DNA of 63,375 nt from Chytridium lagenaria (lineage: Eukaryota; Chytridiomycota; Chytridiomycetes; Chytridiales; Chytridiaceae), in the NCBI GenBank assembly GCA_025449115.1, contig JAHLKC010000183.1:1-63375 (forward strand). Reading direction: 5' to 3'. The position numbers and the translations under genes were made by a program. The first letter of the stretch is position 1, and the number at the start of each line of letters is the position of its first letter. The notes below the pieces were generated by a model. It had not been told where the DNA came from, ran no database searches, and saw only the letters and a list, made by a program, of their open reading frames with translations. Below, piece by piece: positions 13,680 to 23,664 of the stretch.

Positions 13680-15282
13680 CCTTCTTACCTTCGTCTCTTC
13701 CTCTCATCCATGATGATGATAATGATGGCCAAACACTGAACTTGTCATCAAAACAAGATGGTGGTGCCACAAAACATGATCCATTTTCGGATGGTTTGCT
13801 GTCCCAGCCTCAAACCATGGCCGACATTGAAAGTAATATTATAAAAACTCGTTCGTTTTCTGCGGGTCTGAATATGCTGTCGAAACTTCTGTTCCCCAAC
13901 CCACTAATTTTCAAACCAAATCGATCCGTATACAACTAGTCAAATGGACAAGAAGCATAATGGGAAAGGCTTGAGCTCATGGTCGACAACTTCCATGTTG
14001 TTTATGACAAGTTCTCTCGTTACCGAGCAATAGTTTCCCTTTGCTCGAGAATATGTGTATTTAGATCAGTAAGAAGGCTCAAGACCATCTTTTTAAATCT
14101 TCTTGTCATTACGTATAGGGACAAGTTCAATAATTGCACAAGATGGTCGGATATTTCTTTAGAAAAGCTGACTGAAGAATGTTATCCCAGAGCATACTGA
14201 CCGAGTTTCTCCACATCACGATCAAGGCTCGTAGACTCTGAAACATCAACTTCTTAAGTTGAGCTATTTAAACTTGGGCTGTTCACGGGAGGAAGTAGTA
14301 TATTGTTTATTCAATGAAGTATCTTTTTAGCAACGGTGTAGATTTTGAGGAGGGATTGAATGCCTCTGCATGCTTTTGACACTTGTTGGTGGAGTTCTTG
14401 ATCAGTGGGAGCCTCTATTTCCACGGCTGGAGGAACTTTGGTCAACGAGAAGATCTCGTTGTGTATCAAGTTTGATCTCATTGGACTTCGACGTACCTAG
14501 CGGAACACGAGGAAGGAGGTTATAAAAAGTTCGATGATCTCAGAGATTTGAGAGCTTGACGAGAGGAAGTGAGCAGGAGGAGTCAAGTCTTTTATTTACA
14601 GCTGGAAAGAAACGACACTGACGGATTAAGACCATAAAAGGATGATTTTGTATCTAAAACTGATTTGCCTCATCTTCTTTTCCCTACAACCTACAACCTG
14701 CACTGATCCTGCCCATCCCACATTACTCATCATGCCTCGAAGTATAATGGATGTCGCAGGACATGGCCTTCTTTCTTAATTTTTCCTTTCACATTTTCGT
14801 ACATATTGTGTATATTTAAGTTTTTAATAATATCTCTAATATATAAATATTGAAAAGCATCTATCAGCTAATCTAGATATCTCCGCTGTCAATTGGGCGT
14901 GAACACAAACAAGTAAATAAACTGGGCGTTCGTTCTCCGTGCTGTGGTGATTGACAAATCCCTATTATTAATAATATTAGGTTAATGCAAATTTTGCATT
15001 TAAAGTTTTGCATGTTCAAAACTTACTTACACAACAACGTTGGGGATGCTTAAAGTTGGAGGACATAACTTTAATGCGGTGATACAACTCTGTGTTTTGG
15101 TGTTTTGGTGTGCAAGAATAAGGGAAAAAGACAATTCTGACATGTCCTTATACTGATGCAATCAACAATTGTATTTAAATGAAGTTCAGACTCCTCTTTC
15201 CGCTCTTTTTCACAAGTTGCTTATTCTCCATTCTAAAACCAAAAGAGATAATCACATAATAGTATACATATAGAAAAAGAGA
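13680..15282. other. intergenic region with ambiguous short coding-like stretches
   Basis: No confident gene. On the plus strand 13720-14035 reads like protein (DPFSDGLLSQPQTMADIES, then ELMVDNFHVVYDKFSRYRA after a possible intron and one-base shift). On the minus strand 14481-14311 encodes a 56-residue peptide (LHQQVSKACRGIQSLLKIY), and 14260-14020 reads SLDRDVEKLGHFSKEISDH, then LLTDLNTHILEQRETIAR, across a plausible GTATG intron. These could be one or two small genes of unknown family. From 14500 to 15280 the sequence is AT-rich, with nothing recognised apart from promoter-like A/T tracts before the GH26-like gene. Confidence 0.3.
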
Positions 15283-16999
15283 ATGCCAAAGATCAATACC
15301 ATTCTGGCTCTGCTCTTGAGCATTACATGTCTCGTCCATTCCCAGACGCAGAGGCAAAGGGCACGACTAGAGCCTGAAGGTACATTAATTCTATTGTATT
15401 TTCATGACTTTTTACCGGGGCATAGATTTAACGTCCTTTAACAAAATACAGATGGAAAGATTATCCTCTCTGCATGGCTGGATACCGAAAGCAAGCCCGA
15501 TGCAAATGATCGCCCATCCAAGTTTAACAGCCGCATTGGATACCCTGCCGGCGCTTTCCAGCTCACAGAAGAGATTCCTCTTGCTCCCAACCCCTTTGTT
15601 CCTGGAGACTTTAACTATGTGAACATGTCGTTGCTTGATGATGGCACCGACGCTGCTTTGTCTTGACCGTTTGTATGTAATCATTCGGCTTGATTCTCTA
15701 ATTGTCCGTTTTTCGCTAACGTCCTTTTCGTACAGACCCCAATAGGGGCTTCGAAGTGATCACCGATGCCAATATTGCCGTATCTCGCTGAAAGAATCGA
15801 TAGCATTACCGAAACCCGAAACGTCTTTGTTAGGTACATTTATAATTTTCATGTATCTATAGTGTTACATTTATACTCACCATCTCCCCAATAAACGCTC
15901 ATAGTTTGGACCTGAAATGGACATTAGCGTATGTACCTATCTCTACCACGCATATATCTCTCACTCTTCCAATCGTCCTTTCTTTTGGTAACGATTTGCC
16001 CCTTTTCCTTTTTACAGCAAGCTTACGGCCGCCAACCAGAGGCGTATGTTGCGGCCTTCCGTCGCATTGCCGAGCAAGTGCGAAGGAACCCCAAGGTGGC
16101 GATGGTTTGGTCTCCCAACCTGAATCAAGACTCTGGCCGCGGCGATCCCTGGACAGCTTACTACCCAGGAGACGACGTTGTGGACTGGGTGGGCTTGAGT
16201 CTGTACTGGAAAGGATTCAAAGCTGATTACCCTTGGATCACGACTAACAGGGCGCCAGTCAACTTTTTCGCTCAGGTCATGGATGGTTTGGCGCCTGAAG
16301 GTGGTGATAATTCTTTCTACAAAGAGTTTGCTGAGAAGCGTGGAAAGCCGTTTGTGGTAGGTTTCGGTTGAGGTGGTCATGGCATATATAGATATCAACT
16401 CTTTAAATTTAGCTCTCCGAAGGCTCAGCCACCAAGCACATCACATATAAGCGAAGCGGTGGTGTTGACGTTGCAAGTACTCAAAACGTAGATGAAACTG
16501 AAAACCAGATGGTGGGTCCTTTTTTTACTTTTACTTCCTTATCTTAACTAAATTGCTGGTTTGAAAATAAAAGGCATTCTGGAATTCCTTCCTCTTCAAT
16601 AAGACTTTCCTCAATACCTACCCTCTCGTGAAAATGGCGAACATGTTCGAATTCCTCAAGCCAGAGACCGAGGACGACAGCCAAAGGACCGAGGTGATGC
16701 GTGACTTCCGCACAACGTGGAACAACGCAACCGCTCGCGCCTTCGGCGAACAAATGAGGCTCAACATTGAAGCCTTCCAGCTTCCCAATCCTTTACGGGC
16801 ACCAACTTCAGTACCTCTTACCTCCACTGTCCCTTCTGGTAATGGAAGGCCAACCTCTGCCGCCGTCGTCTTGACGACTGCAACTAAAGATGCTACGACT
16901 GCTGCGACCCCTAAGAGTGGTGTCGCGTCTCAGATGTCGTTGATCACCACGGCAAGCCTTCTTACGTATGCCGTTTGGTTCACGTCATCCTTCTTTTGA
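15283..16999 (+). pseudogene. GH26-like GPI-anchored glycoside hydrolase, copy 1 (two frame lesions)
   Basis: Same exon structure and about 90% or more identity to the intact copy downstream. It has a signal peptide (MPKINTILALLLSITCLVHS), a GH26-like barrel with FGPEMDIS, AMVWSPNLNQDSGRGD-type and YYPGDDVVDWVGLSLYW segments, an LSEGSATKH-type nucleophile strand, a Ser/Thr-rich tail and a hydrophobic GPI-signal end. Two single-base differences break it. One T is missing at about 15660 (TTGTCTTGA where copy 2 has TTGTTCTTG), giving an early stop. One C is extra at about 15778 (ATTGCCGTA versus ATTGCGTA). The shifts are -1 then +1, so the frame is restored after the second. Both sites are short homopolymers, so this may be sequencing error and not true inactivation. 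Activity would be on beta-mannan or a related wall glycan (family inference). Confidence 0.75.
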
Positions 17000-17562
17000 A
17001 CCGATCAAGTTTTACGCAGATGCTAATAGATATGTCACATGAATTCAATATATTTTCTCTTATCAACCTCTTACACCAACAATGGCTTATACGAATCTAT
17101 TTCCAAGCATTTAAACTCCAAGAATTACCAGTAACTCACTTCACATCTCCAGCGGATTACCTCATCTCAAATTTCCGACATGGATGAATCGAAGCAAGCT
17201 AAGTAATAATGCTGATACATGAATAGTATAAACACATGTTTACATCTTACATAGTTACTAAATAAAACATTGGCGGTGTAGGGGCTGAGAGGTTCAGTGA
17301 AAAAAGTTTCAGTTAACATTCCATTTTGCGAGATGGTAGTGCCAAACTTGGTTCCCTGCCCTGATACCTATCCATTTTAGTTTTTGTGTTATCCTTTTTT
17401 GTGTTCTCCTCAATGGTTGACTGTACGTGATGGCTGTTCCCTTATCCATTTCAATAAATATAAATATCAAGGTGTCTTATAAACAGCGCTTCATTTATTT
17501 AAAGGCTACGTAAACACTCACAAAAGGGCAACCTCAACAACATCCACTACGAGAAAGAGAGA
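17000..17562. other. intergenic spacer between GH26-like paralogues
   Basis: AT-rich spacer; no gene, RNA or repeat recognised. The last 30 bases upstream of the second start codon resemble the same position in the first copy (AAAGAGA before ATGCCAAAG), so the duplication reached at least the proximal 5' UTR. Confidence 0.4.
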
Positions 17563-19288
17563 ATGCCAAAGATCAATACCATTCTGGCTCTGCTCTTGAG
17601 CTTTACATGTCTCGTTCATTCCCAGACGCAGAGGCAAAGGGCACGACTAGAGCCTGAAGGTACATTAATTCTATTGTATTTTCATGACTATTCACCGGGC
17701 CTCAGATATATAACGTTCTTTAACAAAATACAGATGGAAAGATTATCCTCTCTGCATGGCTGGACACCGAAAGCAAGCCCGATGCAAATGATCGCCCGTC
17801 CAAGTTCAACAGCCGCATCGGCTACCCGGCAGGAGCCTTCCAGCTCACAGAAGAAATCCCGCTTGCTCCCAACCCCTTTATTCCTGGAGACTTTAACTAT
17901 GTGAACATGTCGTTGCTTGATGATGGCACCGACGCTGCTTTGTTCTTGACCGTCTGTATGTAATCATTCGACTTAATATTCTAGTTGTCCGTTTTTTGCT
18001 AACGTCCTTTTCTTACAGACCCCAATAGGGGCTTCGAAGTGATCACCGATGCCAATATTGCGTACCTTGCTGAAAGAATCGACAGCATTACCCAAACCAG
18101 GAACGTCTTTGTTAGGTACATTTATAATCTTCATGTATCTATACATTTATACTCACCATCTCCCCCAAACGCTGATAGATTTGGACCTGAAATGGACATA
18201 AGCGTATGTACCAATCTCTGCCATGCATATATCTTTCACTCTTCCAATATCGTCCTTTCTTTCGGTAACGACTTGCCCCTTTTCCTTTTACAGCAAGCTT
18301 ACGGCCGTCAACCGGAGGCGTATGTTGCAGCATTCCGTCGCATTGCCGAACAAGTGCGAAGGAACCCCAAGGCGGCGATGGTTTGGTCTCCCAACCTTAA
18401 TCAAAACTCCGGCCGAGGCGATCCCTGGACAGCTTACTACCCAGGAGACGACGTTGTGGACTGGGTGGGCTTGAGTCTGTACTGGAAAGGATTCAAGGCT
18501 GATTACCCTTGGATCACGACGAACAAGGCGCCAGCCAACTATTTCGCTCAGGTCATGGATGGTTTGGCGCCTGAAGGTGGCGATAATTCTTTTTACAAGG
18601 AATTTGCTGAGAAGCGCGGAAAGCCATTTGTGGTAGGTTTTCGGTCGAGGTGGTCATGGCATATATAGATATCAACTCTTTAAATTTAGCTCTCCGAAGG
18701 CGCAGCCGCCAAGCATATCACATATAAGCGAAGCGGTGGTGTTGACGTTGCAAGTACTCAAAACGTAGATGAAACTGAAAATCAAATGGTAATGTGGAGG
18801 CTGGCTTTCGTTTTCTCTGCTTGTTTGAATTGCCTAACATATGGCTTTTATAGGCATTCTGGAACTCCTTCCTCTTTAGCAAAACTTTTCGCGACGCCTA
18901 CCCTCTCGTGAAAATGGCCAACATGTTCGAATTTATCAAGTCAGAGACCGAGGACGACAGCCAAAGGACCGAGGTGTTGCGTGATTTCCGCACAACTTGG
19001 AACAACGCAACCGCTCGAGCCTTCAGCGAACAGATGAAAGCAAACATTGCAGTCTTCCAGCTTCCGAACCGTTTGGACAGACCACCAACCTCCACATCCC
19101 CTCTTACTTCAGCTGTCAACCCCACTGCCACAAATTCGGCTACTGCTGGCGTCAGCTTGACGACTTCCGCCAAGGCTGCTACGACCACTTCTGCGACCAC
19201 TAACGGTAGTGTTGCCACCCGAATGTCGTTGATTACTATGACAAGCATTCTTGCGTGTGCTGTTTGGTTAACGTCTTCTCTATTTTGA
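17563..19288 (+). CDS. GH26-like GPI-anchored glycoside hydrolase, copy 2 (intact)
   Basis: Secreted, probably GPI-anchored wall enzyme. The start MPKINTILALLL begins a signal peptide (to about residue 22). Introns follow E-P-E, LFLTV, NVFVR, EMDIS, KPFV and ENQM. The barrel includes GKIILSAWLDTES, FNYVNMSLLDDG, VFVRFGPEMDIS (candidate acid/base Glu), YVAAFRRIAEQVRRNP, MVWSPNLNQ, YYPGDDVVDWVGLSLYWKGF and KPFVLSEGAAAKH (candidate nucleophile Glu). These are the fold landmarks of glycoside hydrolase family 26. The canonical N-G-x-W after the acid/base Glu is absent (EMDIS joins straight to AYGRQPEAY), so specificity may differ from classical mannanases. The C-terminus is Ser/Thr/Ala-rich and ends in ILACAVWLTSSLF, a GPI-attachment-type hydrophobic tail. 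All exons read through without a shift, unlike copy 1. Confidence 0.82.
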
Positions 19289-19587
19289 TATAATCAAATT
19301 GTTCACCTCATTTACAAATACAATTGTATCAATAGGTACTTGTAAGTTTATTTTGAATAAAGATGATTTCGTATTGATCGTACTTAATTGACCAATGCAG
19401 TTTACGAAAGTGTGCGTAAAGGGTTAGGGCAGTAAAGATCAAAGGTCCAAATTAATCCAAGGAACTTAAATACATTATTATTTATTTGTTTTGTGTTGAC
19501 AAATGTCACATCACACATCAACGTTCCCCATAGGCGGTTCCGCCTCAGCATTCGTCCTCTCTTGAAAACTTTCATATCGTCCCTACA

Positions 19588-22500
19588 ATGCCCTATACAT
19601 GCCTTCGATCGTCCGCGGATACATTGGCAAACCAACAAGACGACGACAATAAAATCCCCAAAGCGTTTCGTTTGGCGAAACAAGCCAAAGAGGCTGTGGC
19701 CCTAGTTCAAGCAAATCATGTACCAACTCGTCAAGTTGCAGTAGAAGATACATCCGTGAAAGAGAACATGAGAAGGCCACTCTCTGCGAAAGCACCGGCG
19801 TTCAAACCCGATATCGGCGAAACAAAACTCCTGTCTGTGAAAGCGCCTGAGTTCAAACCATCTGGTGTGAATGATGAGGTCGAAAACTCTCTTGCCATCA
19901 CGACGACAGACAACATTACGTAGGTTGATTTGTGACTACGTGATTTATTATCTTAACTTTGTATATATGTATACTAAAACCTTTCAATATCGGTTGCATT
20001 TGATCTTTCTTCAATTATAACAACTGCTTGTTTTAGCGCTATCTCTATGCAGACGAAGCATCTCGATGCTCCCCAAATCAGTGCCGGCGTTCCTGTTGAC
20101 CCGTCTCGTGCATTGAATTATGCCACTGTTCAAATTCCTTATGATACCTTGATTTGTTCAGCTGACGTGAGTTTTTTTTTGAATCTTACCATAATTAATG
20201 CCGTCAGCCATCTTTAAACACAATCGATATGCAACTCGATACTTACAATCAAGAAGCACCCTTATACCAAGGCCTCGATATTTACCATCAAGAAGTACCC
20301 TTTTACCAAGGCCTCGATATTTACCATCAAGAAGTACCCTTTTACCAAGGCCTCGATATTTACCATCAAGAAGCACCCTTATACCAAGGCCTTAATATTT
20401 ACCATCAAGAAGCACCGTTATACCAAGGCCCATTAAACTTTATGGTTTCGATGTACTCCTCTGCCAACCCGTACTATGAACCGATTTATCCGCTGCCTGC
20501 TTCCCTTCCCTCAACTAGGATTTCGAAAGCAATCCCAATCAGACCGCCGAAAACCAAGCTTCGGATCGTCAATCCTTTGACTAAAGAAAATGTGCTTTTT
20601 CGTAAAATCACGACTACTTTACCTCCCAAGCTATTCTGGCAAAAAGCTCGGCAAAGTCACTTTCGCAAATTGCAATCAAAGGTGCGAAGGAAAGAATTTG
20701 GCGAAAGAGCCTCGCCTAGAGGCTCTAGAGAGGCACACGATAAACCTGGTGGACTTCGAAACGAACGAATCGCAGCCGTCCTCAGCTGAGGTCGCGATCA
20801 ACGATGCGGGTCCCGGTGGAAGTAAGGTGGAGCTGAAGTCCTCTTTTGAACGAAAAGAAGCTATATTTTACGAAATCGATACGAACGAGTCCTCCTCTGA
20901 GGTCGCGATCAAAGATGCGGGTCCCGGTGGAAGTAAGGTGGAGCTGAAGTCTTCTTTTGATTCGGAAGAAAAGTCAAATCCCTCTGAAAATGCTAAGAAG
21001 AAAGTTGAAGATACAATTCTTGCGAAAACATCGGTGAGAATCGATGCTCAACGATTGGCTGTCGCTTCTTCAGCGTCCGAAATCGACTCGCCCTCGATTA
21101 TTCCCAGCAAAGCGCCTTTCCACTCAAGTTCAGGCTTTACAGGAAAATTTGGGGATAAGAGCAACAAGCCCAACCTGTTTTTAGAAAATGTAGCGTCTGC
21201 AAAAGATGGCTTATGCAGTGAAAAGCCTTTTTCTATTGCTCCGGAATTTACAAAGGGCATGCAGTTGCCAGCACAGCACCAACGTAATGACCTTGTCGAA
21301 CTACCCAATTTTAAACCGAGTGGTTGGATACCCGGAACTGCGTTGAGGACTTATCAGATCGATGATACTGAGATCTTGTCTTCGTTGTATGCGAACGAGA
21401 TTGCTGCTACTGATGCTAAGGACCTGAAGTTAACCGAAAAAATGAAAGATCTTTTGCACAAGCTCAGCATGGAGACGTTTCAAGTTATATCTAATCAGTT
21501 CCTTGAGTTGCCCATCAACTCCACAAGCTTGCTCGAAGAACTTATTGAGCTACTATTTTTTAACGCTTTGGACGAACATCACTGTCAGACTTTGTACGGA
21601 AGGCTTTGTGAAAGGCTTTTCAACGGGCTTCCCCTAGTTCAAAAGCGGATGGATTCAGACGTGAAGACAAACAATTTCCGTCGACTTTTATTGACGAAGT
21701 GTCGGGAGGAATTTGAAAGGGGTCTGAATTGGGATACTAATGAAGCGCTATCTCGTGAGGAGCAGGACTTGCGAAAGCGCCGTTTTCTTAGAAACATCAC
21801 CTTCATTGGTGAACTTTTTAAGGTCCAAATTGTGTTTGAAAAAACTATGCACATTTGTGTACAGCAACTTCTCAATAAGGTGGTTGAAACTGAGGAGGAG
21901 GAGACTGAGTGTCTTTGCAAGCTCCTTAAGAGTGTAGGCGAGCGCCTTGATCACCCTGCGGCCAAGAGTCACATGGACCTCTACTTTACCCGTATCAAGG
22001 AGCTTTCCGTCAACCAGAAGCTTCCCGCACGTATCCGTTTCATGATCCAGGATCTTATTGAGCAGCGGCGCAGCAAGTGGAAGGCAAGGATTGAGGTTGT
22101 TGGACCCATGAAAATTTCTGAGATTCAGGAACGTGAGGACAAGAAGCAGAGGGAGGAGGAAGCCATTAGGCAGAGGAATGCCTCTGGCGGCGGTGGTGGA
22201 CGTGGTGGACGTGGAGGCAGGGTTGGACAGGCATTTGGCCGACAGAACAGCACTAGCGATAGGTCTGGGAAGAGTCAGGATGTGAGGTCGCAGGCTGATG
22301 GTTGGAACACTGTGGCGGAGGAGGCGAGGAGCACTAGACGGGTCGACAACTTGAATAACTTCGGAAAGTCGGAGTTGAAGAAACCATCAATTGGATTGCA
22401 CTTTGGACTTCCCAGCTCGACTTGGAACAGAGGTACTCAGGGTGGTACGGCTAGAGATGAAGCTGAGAAGCCTCGTGCTGCCGCCACTGGAGGAAACATG

Positions 22501-23231
22501 TTCCGGTTAGTCGATATTCCTTCAACTCTTATCTTGTAAGTGAACTTCATAACTGATTTGTTTACAATAGCGTTCTTTCTGCTGCCGAGAACGTCTCTGA
22601 GCGCGAAAAGTCGATCGAATTGTTCGCTCATCCACCCCGACCAATTCTGACTCGCCTTCTAAAGCCAAGGTTGTGGAGGCCCCCGCTGCTCCTGAGAAGC
22701 TTAGCAAGAGCCAAGCCAACAAGAAGATTGAGGCCACTTGCAAGGAGTGGTTCAGCATCTTTGACATCGCCGAATTTGCTACGGCACAAAAGGAGTTTGG
22801 AACGGATGAGTACAATGTTGAGCTTTTATCTGCGGTGTTGAACGCTTCTATGAAGAAGAAGTCCATGGACGAGATTATAAAGACTGCAGATCTTTTGTAT
22901 AATCTTGTGAAAACAGGTTATGTGGCTGAGGCGGATGTCCTTAAGAGGTCAGTTTCCTATATCTCTCTTTTTTTTTGCGGTGTTCAGGAAGTCGCGGTCT
23001 GACTTCCCTTTTTTTTTCTCGATTGTAAATTAAAATACCTTTAGCTTGAGTCAAGTGTTAGAAGCAACTGTTGATATCTCGATCGACGATCCAGCCGACA
23101 AACTCATGGTAGTATTCTGCGGTCGCCTTCTCGCCCTCAAGTCAAGTAGCTTTACCCCCACAAACTTGATTGAGGTCCTTAAATCTATTTTGGAGTCTAA
23201 GGAGCACAGAAATGCAGCTAATGGACACTAG
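19588..23231 (+). CDS. eIF4G translation initiation scaffold (MIF4G + MA3)
   Basis: Scaffold that joins the cap-binding protein eIF4E, the helicase eIF4A and the 43S complex. The N-terminal region has SVKAPEFKPSG-type repeats, a tyrosine-rich 13-residue repeat and the fungal eIF4G signature ISKAIPIRPP...LRIVNPLTKE (about 20520-20590). The MIF4G domain runs 21430-22090: EKMKDLLHKLSMETFQVIS, LYGRLCERL, RKRRFLRNITFIGELFKVQI and VGERLDHPAAKSHMDLYFTR. An RG-rich stretch follows (RGGRGGRVGQ), and after an intron near 22510-22570 there is an MA3-like domain (KKIEATCKEWFSIFDIAEFA, ADLLYNLVKTGYVAEADVL) ending at 23231. Frame shifts occur near 20620-20720 (judged against the partial duplicate downstream) and near 22630. 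The MIF4G exon itself is a clean 1.9-kb frame. Two degenerate copies of its parts follow directly. Confidence 0.85.
20238..20432 (+). repeat. 39-bp minisatellite encoding a 13-residue Tyr/Gln repeat
   Basis: Five near-identical tandem 39-bp units inside the eIF4G N-terminal exon, each encoding a version of IYHQEVPFYQGLD. Units differ at a few bases (EVPF or EAPL, GLD or GLN), and the first and last are slightly diverged. The repeat keeps the frame, so copy number can change without disrupting the protein. Confidence 0.9.
20788..20960 (+). repeat. 111-bp-spaced internal duplication in eIF4G N-region
   Basis: A block of about 62 bp encoding EVAINDAGPGGSKVELKSSF at 20788 recurs at 20899 as EVAIKDAGPGGSKVELKSSF, offset by 111 bp (37 codons) and in frame. 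Only a few bases differ, which suggests a recent tandem duplication with loss of similarity in the intervening part. Confidence 0.85.
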
Positions 23232-23664
23232 CTTATAGCGGAGGCATTTTTTGCGATGGCTGCTTGCGAGTAAGAAGATTTTTCAAAAAGATGCTCAAGA
23301 CTTGCGATATCAAGCACGAACAAGAAGGACGGATGGAGAATAACGCCATCTGTTTCATTTTTTCTTAGATTAGAGGTGCTGCCCGGACTGCCGAGCGTCG
23401 CAATGAGCTACAAGATCATCGACGGCGGTCTTCCTCACAGATTATTGTTCTTTCGAATGTATGCTTTTGTGGGAAAAATCCTTATCTTTTACCTTTTTCC
23501 CCGATTCGCGTCAAGCGATTTCTCTTAATTCCTGTTATTCCTGTTTTCGACGAACAAGTGAAAAATCTTTTTGTGAGTTGACACTCTACGTTCTCCATGT
23601 CCTCCATGTCACCTCAAAGAAGGGAATGCTTTCCCACCCAAAAGAAAGTTGAAAATATACTGCA

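Noticed and set aside
20040..20435. CRISPR-like array at the 39-bp repeats
   Set aside because: The units are directly adjacent with no unique spacers, lie in a coding frame and occur in a eukaryotic gene.
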